From Salminus brasiliensis (taxonomy: Eukaryota > Chordata > Actinopteri > Characiformes > Bryconidae), in the NCBI RefSeq assembly GCF_030463535.1, contig NC_132887.1, positions 21,408,943-21,472,942 on the forward strand: DNA of 64,000 bases. The letters are read 5' to 3'. Below the pieces are notes generated by a model. The model was not told where the DNA came from, searched no databases, and saw only the letters and a program-made list of their open reading frames with translations. Below are positions 1 through 12,063 of this stretch, in pieces; within the stretch, counting starts at the first letter, position 1; every line of letters begins with the position of its first letter. The translations under genes were made by a program, and so were the position numbers.

Positions 1-250
1 CAACTGGCTCTCTCCAGGTGGGTAGGCGGGGCTCTCTCTCCCCTCATCTTTCTTAAAGCGATGTGGAGCTATGGACCCAGTGCTTTCCTCCAAGCCTGTT
101 GGCTGGCCAGGAATGCCACACTGGTGGCTAGCTTACTGTTGTAGCAGAGGAGCGAAGGAGAGTGTGTGTTAAGTCCTTACCCTCCGAGTGTCAGGAGCAT
201 TGCCAGTGCTAGGGGGGCTACGGACGGGTGGGCTGACTGGCAGTAAGTTT
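1..250 (+). repeat. SINE-like repeat, 3' body (copy 1 of 3)
   Basis: The segment runs 'gtgggtaggcggggctctct', then 'cccctcatc', 'ggctggccaggaatgccaca', 'ttaccctccgagtgtcagga' and 'ggtgggctgactggcag'. The same blocks appear in reverse complement at 44620-44910 and in degraded form at 11155-11515. The more complete copy at 11155 has a degraded tRNA-like head, so I infer a tRNA-derived SINE. This copy is cut by the left edge and lacks the head. Not coding. Confidence 0.6.
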
Positions 251-280
251 GACAAAATAAAAATGACAAAAATTTTAAAT

Positions 281-1545
281 GATTTATGTCAGGTGTGTTG
301 CCCTGTGAAGGACACTAATACTGGATAAGGCCATATTTTGCCATGATTGGGGTAAGTTGATCCAGCTGGCAGGGTAAGTTGAGAAAACAGTTGTCATCCA
401 TATATTAACCACATTTATTAATATAAAATTAATATTTCATAAAATAAATTTGGCAACTACTTTATACAGATTTTGAAGTCTTGGATGAAACTTTTGTTTC
501 TTTTGAAAAACATCCAGAGAGGATACAGTGTCTTTTTTGCTCCATTCAAGGACTACTGTGTTGAAAATCTCATGAGATCAGCAGTTCTAGAAACAAACAA
601 ACCAGCCTGTCTGGTACCAACAATCACGCCACACTCAAGATCCCATTTTTCTCTATTCTGATGGCTCCTGGTATTCATTATTAGGATAAAACACTAATTG
701 TCTGATATGACCAACAAGTGCATAAATCCTAATTCACTCCTTCCACACAATATTACAGCCTATTCTAATAACATCTACTGAAGACATAAAGGCATAAAAG
801 GCATAAAAGCTCTAATCTGTATAGTTCATACCATGGCCTACAATATTACCCACTAAGGAGTTTAACTGCACACGTTTATAGAGAGCATCTGAAAGGGAAA
901 GGGTCAGCATTTTCCTCTCTAAGCAGTCTCACCTTAAAGGGATACTCCATTATTGTCCAGTCTAATCTAATGCTTTCACTCATTCCACAGTAGTCCAGGC
1001 CTTTCCCCACCCAGGCCTTCTAGCTTTTACTGCATTAGTTGAGTGCTCTTTGCTGTGTAGATTGTGTGTGTGTGTGTGTATTTGTCCGGGATGACTTTGT
1101 CTTGTCCTGTTTATCTAGAGATGCTCTTGGCTCAGGGGGGTGCTGCTTTAAGCCTAGTTAAGAGTCATACAATCTCCATTAGGCCCAAACTGGTAGATCC
1201 ATAGGAACGTGTCAGTGTTGCCATAGAAACCGCCAGAGGAGGGGCAGGTGAGGTCAGTGTTGCTAGGCAATGTCGCAGTCGTGGCTATTGTTGCCAAGCC
1301 AACTGTGTGGAGTGGCCAGGTCAGCGGAACATGCCCGAATAGCCCGGACTGAGGCTACTACACTGTTTGACCACTGCACACAGCTACGTTGCAAAATATC
1401 TGCTATAGGAGTGGGCAGGTCTTTTGTAATGACAAACAGCTTTATGAGTAGAAAACCTGGTGACTAATGTGATTTATGTCAGGTGTGTAGCCTGTGAAGG
1501 ACACTACACTAATAGTGGGTAGGGTCATATTTTGCTCTCAGCAAG
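281..1545 (+). repeat. Direct repeat pair flanking 1.1 kb
   Basis: Positions 281-358 and 1469-1545 share 'gatttatgtcaggtgtgt', 'cctgtgaaggacacta' and 'catattttgc' in the same order and orientation. They are about 1.19 kb apart with small indels. This could be a dispersed repeat present twice or an old segmental duplication. A block at 780-1000 ('aggcataaaag' to 'gggatactccattattgtcc') is related to 3290-3410 plus 3677-3770, so the area is rich in old repeats. Confidence 0.55.
475..665 (-). mobile_element. Tc1-like DNA transposon fragment
   Basis: The phrases 'gagatcagcagttctagaaa', 'accagcctgtctggtaccaa' and 'caatcacgccacactcaaga' match the 5' region of the widespread fish Tc1-like family whose better copies here are at 1590-2215 and 34951-35663. 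It lies in the minus orientation, is about 190 bp long, and has no usable transposase frame. The short open frame over it is coincidental. Confidence 0.6.
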
Positions 1546-1589
1546 ACGTGGAAAACATTTCGTTAAGATTCTGGTCCATGTTGACATGA

Positions 1590-2215
1590 TTGTGTGGCAA
1601 AATTACTGCCAGTGACCGGAAACGACCCTGAAGAACACTGAACTCACTGTACTGTTGATGATGACATGATGCATTAGCGTACAGGAAGTGGTCAAGAAGG
1701 GATGCGCATCGTCAGCAACAGTTCTGTGGCACCAGTCTGTGGCATTCAAGCGATGGTTGCTTGGTATTTTCAGACCCAAAGTGTGCCAAGAACACATTCC
1801 CCACACCATTCCACCACCTCCACCAGCCTGGACTCCAAACACAAGGCATGTTGGGTCCATGGACTCATGCTGTTGGTGGCAAATTCTGACTCTACCACTC
1901 TTCACTCGGTTCTTCCGACCTGGCTATGTTTTTTTTCCAGGTCTGTGCCCAATGCAGCCTCAGCTTTCTGTTCTTAGCTGACAGAAGTAAAACCCAATGT
2001 GGTCTTCTGCTGTTAAAGCCCATTTTCGACGTGTTGTGCAATCTGCTTTTCTGCTCACCACAGTTCAACAGTTACCTTAGCCTTTACGACAGCTTCAACC
2101 AGTCCAGCCATTCTCTGTTGACCTCTCTCATCAACAAGGCCGCAGAACTGCCATTCACTAGATGTTTTTCTTTATTCCACCATTCTTAGTAAAATCTAGT
2201 GCTGAAAACACTCAC
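1590..2215 (-). mobile_element. Decayed Tc1-like transposon, minus strand
   Basis: In reverse complement it reads 'gccaagaacagaaagctgag'-type sequence (here 'agctaagaacagaaagctga'), then 'ccatggacccaacatgcctt' and 'ggctggtggaggtggtgg', ending near 'catgatgcat'. The same blocks occur in forward orientation at 4690-5350 and 34951-35663. The region matching the transposase core is broken by stops and indels, leaving only short open frames on both strands. It is a dead copy inside the inferred evl intron 1. Confidence 0.7.
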
Positions 2216-3419
2216 CAACAATCATGTCAGGCTCAAAATCACTTAAATCTTAAACATCAGCTATTGATATATACAGTAAGATTAAGTATCTCAGATTAAG
2301 AAGAGTTATACATTACCTCATCCATGTTAACATAGTGATTAGGATGCAAAAGGCAAGAAAATTAACTGCTAATTATAATTATGGGACTTGATTAACAGGG
2401 TCCCTGAGCTGTACTGTCCATATTGCCAATCACTGGGACATTTTAGAGGCCGCTTCCAAAGACGACTTCTAGAGAGCTACTTTCATCCAATATATTGTTT
2501 CACATCCTATCAACAAATCCATGTGACATATTTGGCCTTAGTCTAATTGAGGAGGATTGAATGTGTGCACACACCCCTTTACCCACTTCACAACAAAACA
2601 TACATGCTGAGGAATCCTGAAGAAAAATAATCTCTCTGGCATATGCTGCTCAGAGGGTAAACACAGGCAGGCTTGAAATTATGGTCAGTGCTATTTTTAC
2701 CTCTTGACAACAGCAAGGCCAACAGACTCCTCTGGATTTCTGTAAAAGATAAAGTATGGTAAATTCCCTGTTATTAGACAGCAGTAGAGAAGGAGACTGC
2801 TGGTAGCTTGTAGGCCAGAAATCATTTTGGGGCGAGAAGAGCTAAGCTAATGTTTGGGTAGCTGTGAGAGGAGGACTCAGAGCTGGAACTGGAAGTGGAT
2901 TACAGGCCGATTTCCTGAAAGACTGGTAACTTCTTCCAGTCTTCACTTTCAAAATAACCGGGACCTATCCAGCCCTGCATCACAACAGATCTTCACACGT
3001 ACACAGAGAGAGCCTAATTGAAAACTGATGCTAATACAAGCCATGAGGGAACATTTTAATTGCCTTCGAGAAGCTCCCCTTGGCCAAGGAATGACAGTGA
3101 TGACGTCAAGCTAAAAGGGTATTCTGTATACGGCTGCAGTAATTATACTGAGATGGCGGTATGCAAGGCTATTGGTCCATTGATTTATTGATTAGCTAAA
3201 AGTCCCCCAGGCTAACAAGCTTTAACCAACTCAAATAGCTCTGCAGGAACAATCAAAATACCACTGCGGCCTATTTTAGCAACATCTATTGGAGAGGGAG
3301 GACATAAAAGATCCAATCCGTGTAGTTTATAGTGTGGTATTAATGATGGCAACCACTCTGGTTTTTCTTTTCTCGGACTGAATGAGGAGCTTCTTTGAAT
3401 AAGAAGCCTTTAACTACAG

Positions 3420-3676
3420 TTTAAAAGAGTCTGGCCAGAGGAGGATGGGTCCCCCTTGTGAGTCTTGGTTCCTCCCAAGGTTTCTTCCTCCAGCTCTGAG
3501 GGAGTTTTTCCTTGCCACTGTCGCCGTTGGCTTGCTCACGGGGGTCTTTGACGCTTCATGTTATTCCTTCTTTCTTCTCTGTCTCTGTTCTTTATTAAGT
3601 ACTAATTATGTAAAGCTGCTTTGTGATGACAACAGTTGTAAAAAGCGCTATACAAATAAATTTGACTTGACTTGAC
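3420..3676 (+). mobile_element. Non-LTR retrotransposon 3' end with target-site duplication
   Basis: This is a 5'-truncated insertion. It contains 'ggttcctcccaaggtttctt', 'gagggagtttttccttgcca', and a 3' end with 'taaagctgctttgtgatgac' and 'aaaaagcgctatacaaataa', finishing in ttgacttgactt repeats. It is flanked by 'tttaactacag' (3409-3419) and 'tttaactgca' (3677-3686), a diverged target-site duplication. The host repeat reads continuously across the site in the related copy at 845-900. The open frame at 3445-3675 falls entirely inside it and is not a gene. Confidence 0.75.
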
Positions 3677-3789
3677 TTTAACTGCATTTCTCTATAGAGG
3701 GCATTTGAAAGGGACAGTCTACTCCAGTGTTATACAGCCTAATCTCTACCTCATCTTTAGTGTATATTAGATTATCACAGATAATTATA

Positions 3790-4086
3790 TCTGTATACAC
3801 TATATGTCCAAATGTTTGTGGACATACCGTCTAATGAATGCATTTAGCTACTACTACTGCCAATATTGTAGGACTCAATAGGACAAATTAAACATGAAGC
3901 TATTTTTAATGCGTTAAATGCAATCAAATCCTCACAGCAATGCTCCTTAAAAGTCTAGTAGAAAGCCTTCCCTGGACAGTTACTCCACCAAAAGCAGGAT
4001 AACTATTTTTTTTATATCCTTGAGTTTAGAAAAAAACAATTAATGAGAAGGTGTCCTAATACGTTTGTCCATGTATTGTGTATATA
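3790..4086. mobile_element. Non-autonomous DNA transposon with imperfect terminal inverted repeats
   Basis: The left end is 'tatacactatatgtccaaat' followed by 'gtttgtggacata'. The right end is 'ggtgtcctaatacgtttgtc' followed by 'catgtattgtgtata', an imperfect inverted match. Internally 'caatcaaatcctcacagcaa' and 'agtagaaagccttccctgga' recur in other copies at 18110-18540, 29461-29983 and elsewhere. It is about 300 bp with no coding capacity. The superfamily is not certain from sequence alone. Confidence 0.65.
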
Positions 4087-4689
4087 CTATATTGTTTAAC
4101 TGTAAATGTGTATAATTTCTTATTTTAGTTACTTTAGTGCTGCTTTAGTCCTTCCATCACCGTGTGGATGGATTGACTTTTCACAGGTTTCTGCTTGATT
4201 GTGCATTAATATCATAAAACCAACGGAAATCTTAGTCAGCAGCAGCTTAAAGATGTCATTCCAGGTCTCTCTCTTTAAAAACAAAACTTTGGGGGTCATA
4301 CCAGTGTGTAGCTCATTCTTCCAGACGGTCCCTTTGTGACCACTCACTAAAACACAGCATGCCACTACAGAGGAGCACTTAACATCATTGTGCAGTGACT
4401 TAACCCCCCCCCCCTCCCGATAAAAATCCTCTAACACAACATCACTAATGTTAGTAGCACAACTCTAATGCCACAATACCAAAGAGCATCACTACTGCAC
4501 TGCCTTAATGGCTTTCCACACAATCACTGTGCTTACGTGCTTATCCATGGAAAAGGCTCACTACATTTGCTAATACTAGATTTATTAAAAGTGTTCCCTG
4601 TGGAATTAACGGTTCTTTCCAGTGCTGTTCCAGGTGCAGTTTCACCAAGACTGTGTTTACTAATGACAAGACGTTCTGAGGCAGTTCTG

Positions 4690-5350
4690 AAGACAGAAAT
4701 GCTATGCTGATTAGTAAGGGTCAATGGCCAGAATGGCCAGACCGGTTGAGGCTGAGAGAAAGGCTACAGTAACTATGTCAGATTCCACTTCTGTCAGCCA
4801 AGAACAGAAAGCTGAGGCTGCAGTGGACACAGGCTCACCAAAACTGGACTGGAAAAATGTATCCTGGGCTAAAGAATCTCAATGTCTGAGGCCCACAGAT
4901 GGTAAAGTCAGAAATTGGCACCGACAGCTTGAAGCCATTGACCCAACATGCCTTGTGGAGGCTGGTGGAGGTGGGGAAATGCCACACTTTGGACTCAGAT
5001 TGGTTAATACCAACCAATCGGTGCTTGAATACCACAGATTGTATGAGTATTGTTGCTGACCATGTGTATCCCTTCATAACCACAATTTACCCATCTTCCA
5101 ATGGATACGTCCAGCATGATAATGCACCATGTCACAGAGCAAAATCTCAACCTGATTTCATGAACATGACAATGAGTTCAGAGCAATCCTACAGGAACTG
5201 CGTGATGCAGTCATGTCAACAAGGGCCCAAATCTCAAAGGAATGTATCCAGCATCTTGTGGAATCCATGCCACTAAGAACCAAGGCTGTTTTGAGAGCAA
5301 AAGCAGGACCTGACCAGTATTAGTGGATCCTAATAAAGTGCTTGAGAGTG
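4690..5350 (+). mobile_element. Decayed Tc1-like transposon, plus strand
   Basis: It contains 'agccaagaacagaaagctga', 'agccattgacccaacatgcc', 'ttgtggaggctggtggaggt', 'catgataatgcaccatgtca' (the catalytic-domain 'DNAPCH' segment of this family), 'tcttgtggaatccatgccac' and a right end 'cctaataaagtgctt'. Two overlapping open frames (4724-5059 and 4899-5276) each keep part of the transposase, but no single frame spans it. It is dead through frameshifts and lacks a matching left terminal repeat. Confidence 0.75.
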
Positions 5351-6375
5351 TGATTTACTCATTTGGGAAATACAGCTGCTTAAAATCAGATGCAGATACA
5401 TTGCTGATACATTATTCAGTGAAAGTGTAGTAAACAGAAAAGCCTGCATAGGCTGTAAACCTGTGTGTAAACACGGGTATTACTGGAAAACGATTGTATG
5501 CTCCAACAGATCACTGGGAGACCCATTTTTGCGTTTACATCAACTGAACACAGAACTGTGGCTCTTAAGGGTGACCCATCTGCTCTAAGTGAGATTACAT
5601 AATGACTCTGTTGTACTGGTAGAAGACATGTGTCTTACGTTCTGTTGCTGGAGGTAACATGGGCCACTCTCCTCATTTTTCCAACAGAAGCACTGATCCA
5701 AGAGCATTCGCCCTGAGCAGTTCTGTGACTGCGTCTGTGACAGCCTAAATTAAACATGGGCCTTCTGAAGATCTCACAAAGAACATGCATGACATTTCAA
5801 TAGCCATCATTTATGAGCAGTAATGATGCTGTGAGACGTTATAACCAAGTGGGCTACAAAACCAACACCACAGGAAACTGTCCTTTCCACTTGGTCGAAG
5901 TCATTCTCGTCTAAAGTGAGGTTTCTGCCGGCCAGAATCAAACATGTACTGTGGTGTACAGAATGTTATCAAGCTAACTAAGCTAAGGCTAAGCTTCTGT
6001 CTCCTAATTCAGAGCAGTTTATCATTTATAATAGTCAGTTATACTGTGTTCACTTAGTCTGTGACCCTGTGAACAAACTGAACCTTGTATTTATTCGTGT
6101 TACGGTTGAAAACATCAGAATGAGATGGTACGGAAGCCACATAAACTAGAACCATCTGCCCTCCTTGCACACTTACATTACTACTCCCGGCCTCGCTAAT
6201 ACCGTATACTGCAGTAATATTTTGAGATGGTATGAAGGTATGAAAAAAGTCGATACTGCCCAACATCACGTACATGAAAAATGTGGAATACTGCTATTGA
6301 CACACATTGGCCACATCGGTGCATACCTAGAAGGACTGTCACATTATTCACATAGTCATATACTGTATATATGTA

Positions 6376-6430
6376 TAGTCATATGCACAAGTTTGAGCAC
6401 CCTTGGTCAAATTACATGTGTTTGAAGTTT
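6376..6430 (+). mobile_element. Terminal fragment of a MITE-like element
   Basis: The segment 'catatgcacaagtttgagca' plus 'cccttggtcaaatta' resembles the end of the element at 40826-41347, and in inverted form 48235-48285 ('gcccagacttttgcatatga'). These ends are typical of short fish DNA elements. Only one end can be placed, so the boundary is approximate. Confidence 0.45.
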
Positions 6431-6864
6431 CTAAAGTATATTGGCATATTAAAAAGTATGCTTTTTAATATCACTTTGGTGCCAGAACAGAATAAAGCCT
6501 GGATTATCCATTAATATTTGATCAAAGACTATTTGATTACTAATATAATTGACAGTGCCAGACCTGGAAGCCTAAATTCAAGGCTAGCTATATTACAAAA
6601 ACGGTGGATTTGTATTAAAACACACCAACTATTAAACATACGACAAGTTACAAAGGAACTCAGGCACACACTGACCTTCTTTTAAGTGCTGCATGTAAGT
6701 TCAGTCCAGAGTCACTATAACTCTGTGGCAGGTAGAACTGAAGAGAATGAAAGCGGGCGTCCATTTCACAGCATCCGTACCTATAGCATCCGCAACGCTG
6801 GTCTGTGCTCCTCAGCACCAGCTGTGTATGTTTCTATAATCTAGGCAGAAATAATGTCAGGATA

Positions 6865-6888
6865 ACACACACACACACACACACACAC
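6865..6888. repeat. (AC)n microsatellite
   Basis: Uninterrupted AC dinucleotides, followed by ctcactcacg. A pure poly-G run of 14 bases lies at 7189-7202. Confidence 0.9.
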
Positions 6889-7479
6889 TCACTCACGTTC
6901 AGTACGTCATAATCCCTTTACTCCACTCAAAAACCCAGACCTACATCAAGCTATACATTCCCGCAAGCTCAGTGAATGTGCTACGGGACGCAGTGAGGAA
7001 CGATTTGGAGCAGGTCAGTGATGAGTGAGCAGCTCTACTGAATTACACAGAGGTGTCATGAGATCGGGTTGCTCCTGTGAGGGGACGGCCTGTTAGTGGA
7101 CATGCCCTGTGTCCGACCCTAAGGGGGATTACCTCATCACAGGCCCATCCCCCTACCCAGCTGTGATAAAGAGAGACAGAGAATGAAGGGGGGGGGGGGG
7201 GGCAGCCCACTCCCAACCATGTATTGACACACTGACACGGTCAAGCCTCTATGGATGTACGCATCACATACAATGGTCAGCAAACGCCTCGCTTTTCAAA
7301 CAGCTGAGCTGTTTTTGTCAGTTTGCAATAAGCTGGTAAAGCCTAAACAGGGGCTTGTCTCACTCAGCAAGTTCAGCTTGCTGCTGCTCTTCCTGGGTAA
7401 ATTAAATACATTGTCATCATCAAATATTGGTATGCAATGTTGGCTGAATGTTGTTTTTAAGCAATGGTAGCTGGTTTCG

Positions 7480-7790
7480 AGTGGTCTACGCTGGTCTTTA
7501 ATGGTCCAGTGGATAAAAAGCTGCTCCTCTAGACCTATACGTACCCTATGCTGGTAAGCCAGCTGGTTAACCAGCTCTTGACCAGCATGGTTTATGTTGC
7601 ATCTGATTTTGGTCATGGATGGTAATGCTGGTAGACCAGCGTGGTCTTGCTGGTCATACTGGCCAACTAGCGTGATCTTGCTGGCTGACCAACATGATCA
7701 GGCTTGGTCATATTGGTTGTTTTGCTTGGTCTTGTTGAATATGCTTGTAGGACAACCAGCATAAGCTGGCCATGCTGTTTTTTTTCATTT
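7480..7790. repeat. Degenerate 'gctggtc/gaccagc' repeat
   Basis: Short palindromic words such as 'gctggt', 'accagc', 'gaccagcatggt' and 'cttgctggt' recur about a dozen times on both strands across 300 bp. This is a known style of dispersed repeat in fish genomes. The minus-strand open frame at 7296-7616 runs partly through it and is not convincing as a gene. Confidence 0.6.
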
Positions 7791-9373
7791 AGGGTGTGTC
7801 CCAATTGTCAACTAATTAGTAATGTTAATTAGTTTTTGACTATGTAGTACAGATAAAAGTTGAGTATACTCAAATATCCACAATGTACACTCTGGAACCG
7901 GTCAGTTTTCAGGTGGGGTTATGATGGACACTATTATCTCACAATGCAGCACGAAACCAAGAGGAAGGAGCTATTCACAACTGGAGGAGCTACTTGCAAC
8001 AGTGCCAGGAGAAGCCAAAGTGACATATGTTGGCATAGCAACACTTCATCACCTCAAATGGGGTATGTTAATTTCTTTTTGTGCAACCTGCCAAACCCAC
8101 ACTATTAAGATTAGCATATAGTCAACAACTTGTAAGATTAGTGTGTAGTACTTAACTGGGACACAAGCCTTAGTTTGGCTTGCTCTTGACTGTTAAAGTG
8201 CGAGGTATCAACATTGGCAAGATCCAAAGAGCTCCCTGAGACGCATATGAGTGAGGAAGGGTTTTAAAAAGATCCCAGAACACGTAGAAATCAGCTGTTC
8301 CACTGTTTGCAGAATCAATTACAAGGAAAACAACTGTAAACATGGCCAGGTCAAGCTGTCCTAGCAAGTTTAGTCCAAGTTTAGACCACAAGATGCATAA
8401 AGCTTCTCCAACAACCCTAAAATGTCATCACTGGACCAAAAGGTAGTTTTAGATGTCAAAGACAAGGTTTTCTTTCATCTTCATTTGATATGTCCTGTAT
8501 ATGTAAATGATAGGGATACATAATGAGATGAGAATCATGTCAGCAGATAATTGCTTAAAAAATATGTATCAACAAAGTCCAACATATGTAGATATATAGC
8601 CCAAAATACACTGAGAAATTACACTGGTTGGGACGGAACTGACTTCCAGCTGTTCTATTTAGAACCAGCCGTAGTTTGGATGTAGCAGCAAGTCCAGCTC
8701 CAAAGATTCTTGCATAATTACAGAATTATTCAGAAGGAACACAGTAACACGAACGCCCATGGCATTCAACATCAGAGCTGGAATATTCAAGAAGAGACTC
8801 CTGATAGCAGTGAAATCTAACACGCTGTGTTGTGGTTACACCATATTAAACCCCTCAAACTGGGCTGGATCATAACCCAGTGCTGAGCTTCAACCTGACT
8901 TGCTGGAAAACTTTTAAAAGGCTATTTTTTTAAAAGTCAAACGTCTAATCTCTCCATTCACACGAGAATGAAAAAAGCGTCACTTAACCGCACACATGAG
9001 GATGCCAGCTCAAGAGGGGGCGCTATACCTTGCAAAGTTTGACGTCAAGTCCCTCAAAAAGCCATCGTAACTGGCAAAACATGTAAATACAGCGCAAAGC
9101 TCAAGCACATTTTCTGACAACTACAAAGATTTGTTCAAACAGCAGGCCTCCATAATTCAATCTCACACACTGGTTAACCTGGAAAAAGATGACTTTTTTA
9201 TGTTGCCATGGTGACGCTGGTGTTTTTGAATAGAGAAGTGCAGTTTTTGTAGCTTTTATCTGAGCGCACTGTAATAAAAGAGTAAAGTCACGCAGTCATT
9301 AGTCGGCAATAAGCATGCTCAAAAAGCTGTGTTTTGCCCGTCCACATGAAAACACTGAAGACGGTGGTGGGTG

Positions 9374-9570
9374 TTTGGTGTAGTGTAGCGAGTAACATCA
9401 CCTTCCCCATTGTAGTCTAAGGTTTGAATCCCTAGCCTGGCAAATACACCATGCTACACCACCAGGAAGCGTCCTTGGGCAAGACTACGAACGCTATATT
9501 CGCCAACATTCCTACATGACTGTACATGTAACACCATACCTAGCGCTGGAGTGTCAACCGAATGCCATAA
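9374..9570 (+). mobile_element. Degenerate tRNA-derived SINE, head region
   Basis: 'gtgtagtgtagcgagtaaca' resembles the A-box region and 'aaggtttgaatccc' the B-box region of the SINE at 46236-46468. The shared downstream body is 'caccaggaagcgtccttggg' plus 'caagact'. The common 3' tail is missing. It is old and clearly non-functional. Confidence 0.55.
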
Positions 9571-9859
9571 ATGTAGAGCAGGGACAACCTCGAACTGTGC
9601 TGAACTGTGGCTCTTAGTTCCCCATCACTGAATTAGAATTAAGAGACTAAGAAATATTTCTCAAACATGTCCACCCTGGACAGCGTTCAAAAACCTTGGA
9701 GAGAGTTGTCACAGACCTATTCTGCCGTGTTTTTGTAGGCGGGAGGCCAAAAGGAAAAGACTACGCTAGAAAAAATATCCGGGTACGTGTAAATAGGGAG
9801 ACTATATAGGCAACTTGTTTTTCTAATGTTTCTTTGCATAAAATCCAAGAGGGCACCTT

Positions 9860-9915
<56 letters not shown>
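9860..9915. repeat. Compound (CT)n(AT)n microsatellite
   Basis: About 23 bases of CT repeat run directly into about 33 bases of AT repeat. Confidence 0.95.
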
Positions 9916-9917
<2 letters not shown>

Positions 9918-10020
9918 TATTGCTGTTTTTTAGAAGAAATTTGGGGAGAAAATGTAACATTTGTACAATCGAAACCGACATTTTGAAACTCCAATCTTAC
10001 CTACTTCTATTTGAGGTCAT

Positions 10021-10436
10021 ATCGTACTTGATGGCAATGGTCAAAAGCCAATCCGCACCAAGAGACCTTCGAGTTTCAAGTACGGCTCGGCTCGACCCGC
10101 CATCCCTCAAAATCCACAGAAGACGAGCGTCCAGACTTTTTTCCGTCCTGACACCAAAGTGGTGGAATGAGCTCCAACGCTGGCTGTCTTCAAACCCAGA
10201 CTGAAGACCCACCTCTTCCGAGAGTAATTGGGTGAATAGTAGAGTATTAGGGTCTCCTTACTGACTTGTGTTATAGTGAGTCTTGGTTCCTCCCAAGGTT
10301 TCTTGACTTGACTTTGAATTTTTAGTCTATTCAACCTAGCTGAGGTTTTTCTTGAGTAAATAGCAAAGCACTTATGTAAGTCGCTCTGGATAAGAGCGTC
10401 TGCTAAATGCCTTAAATGTAAATGTAAATGTAAATA
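10021..10436 (+). mobile_element. LINE 3' end with reverse-transcriptase-ORF C-terminus remnant
   Basis: The open frame at 9920-10204 ends in residues like 'RASRLFSVLTPKWWNELQRW', then the DNA continues 'tgaagacccacctcttccga'. This matches the C-terminal 'WNELP...LKTHLFR' tail usual in L2/CR1-group LINE proteins. Downstream are 'ggttcctcccaaggtttctt' and a 3' terminus at 10376-10411 ('tcgctctggataagagcgtc' within it) followed by taaatg repeats. The copy is 5'-truncated and dead. Its last 36 bases are identical to the tail of the SINE at 46236-46468. Confidence 0.7.
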
Positions 10437-11154
10437 TCATCCATCCATCAACCTTGCTTACAGTATCGCAAAATACTGAATTGCTCCTGAAGTGCTCCTG
10501 TATCCTGTATCGTGATATGTACTGTCACGCCAGATTCTTGCTAACACACAGCCCTAGTTTTAAGGTGAATTATTCTAAACATACAATATTAATGTGAAAA
10601 ATATACTTGAAAACATTACTACATGAAGAGATTACACATAACATGTGTGTACAGCAATGAAAGGGACTGAAATGCTTGCTTAGAAATTTCAATAAAAAAA
10701 ATATTGAATTATATATTTACCACAAAAATCATTAAACATCACACACAACTTGACATGAACGTGAACAGCAATTGCACATCTGAAAAAGCACTAGCACTAG
10801 GATGTGCATGAACAGTGCACATCCTCTAACCCTTGTCTGCGCTCACTTTCTGACTCCACAAGCTCTCCTTGCTCGATATTGTTCGGTGGGGGACCACAGC
10901 AGTGACACATTATGACACTACCTGTCAGTGGCACTAATAATGTGAACGATGAGTGGACAGAACATTCTGATTAGTGACGTGATTCTCAGCAAGTCAGTGG
11001 TCTAAATGGGATTACCATGAAGTAAACCTGCCTTTGACATATAGCCACTAACATTTGAGATCTTTTACCTTGCAGCAGTTCTTTGGGAAATTATTCAATG
11101 CATCAAAAATGGGAGAAATCTGAACCTATTAGGATTCCAATACAGTAAAAAACA

Positions 11155-11515
11155 CTGAATGTGTCCTGTGGGGGCTTCCAAGTAGCACAGCATAGTAGCT
11201 CCATCATCTGGAGATCACTGGTTCTCTAATCCTACGGCCAAGACAGCACAATTGTCCTTGCTCTGTCTGGGTGGGGGAGTATGCCAATGATGCCCCCATT
11301 ATTCAGTGCAATCCTAGCTAGTATGAGCACCTGTTAACACAACTGGCAGTTAGTGTCCAACTCCTCCAAGCATGTGCAACTCTCCTTTTGACATTGCATT
11401 AGTGCCAGTTCAGAAAGATGCGGTGCGAAGGCTGACTTCATGGACTCGGAGGAAGCACATGGTAGTAGATGAAGTCTTAGCTAGTAGGTGGGGATTCACA
11501 GTGACTAAATTATGA
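11155..11515 (+). mobile_element. tRNA-derived SINE-like element (copy 2 of 3)
   Basis: The order of blocks is a degraded head ('cttccaagtagcacagcata', 'ggagatcactggttctctaa'), then 'agcacaattgtccttgctct', 'gtctgggtggggga', 'ctgttaacacaactggcagt' and 'ctcggaggaagcacatggta'. The block 'agcacaattg...ctct...gggtgggg' also occurs reversed at 44880-44910. It is highly diverged, so the boundaries are approximate. Confidence 0.5.
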
Positions 11516-11774
11516 GGGAAAACAGCCTGAGAATTTCAAAGAGAAATGATGATCCATCAAAATGAATTGAGTTGAACTGCCACCTTCAGACTGATCTGTC
11601 AGTTACTTGCCTCTTAAACACTACAAACAGAGCAGCAGGAGAGCTGACGGCCAGTGTGGAGTCAGTGATATCAAGTCAGTGGAATAAAAAACTGCGCTCT
11701 ATAATAGAGGCCTAACACAGGGTGATTTGGTGTGAATCATTCCTTTTGTCTCTGGCCTGCTGTGAGTTACTCTG

Positions 11775-11783
11775 TGAGAGAGA

Positions 11784-11824
<41 letters not shown>
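11775..11824. repeat. (AG)n microsatellite
   Basis: AG repeat with two interruptions. Nearby are (AC)n at 11924-11945 and an (AAAT)n run at 12018-12063. A short minus-strand open frame at 11915-12097 is made only of these repeats. Confidence 0.95.
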
Positions 11825-11826
<2 letters not shown>

Positions 11827-12017
11827 GAGGAGTCATCCACCTAATTAGAACTCTCATGAAGAAGCACACACACTACTGACGACTGATGAGAGATGCAGCC
11901 AGAAGCAGTTTGAGCTATGTATACACACACACACACACACACACATATACAAGGCTATATATTAGTCGTACATGGTCAACAGTTAAACAGTCAGCATCCT
12001 CTTTAGTTGTGATTGAT

Positions 12018-12021
12018 CCAA

Positions 12022-12056
<35 letters not shown>

Positions 12057-12063
12057 AAAAAAA
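12018..12063. repeat. (AAAT)n microsatellite
   Basis: About ten tandem 'aaat' units ending in a poly-A run. Confidence 0.95.

Noticed and set aside
1603..1905. 100-codon minus-strand frame and its plus-strand partners at 1688-1981
   Set aside because: These are pieces of a decayed Tc1-like transposon. The same DNA blocks occur at 4690-5350 and 34951-35663 with different stops.
3445..3675. 76-codon plus-strand frame
   Set aside because: It lies wholly inside a truncated non-LTR retrotransposon 3' end of a type repeated widely in fish genomes.
4724..5276. Overlapping frames that together look like part of a transposase
   Set aside because: No single frame covers the domain and frameshifts separate the pieces, so I list it as a dead mobile element rather than a gene.
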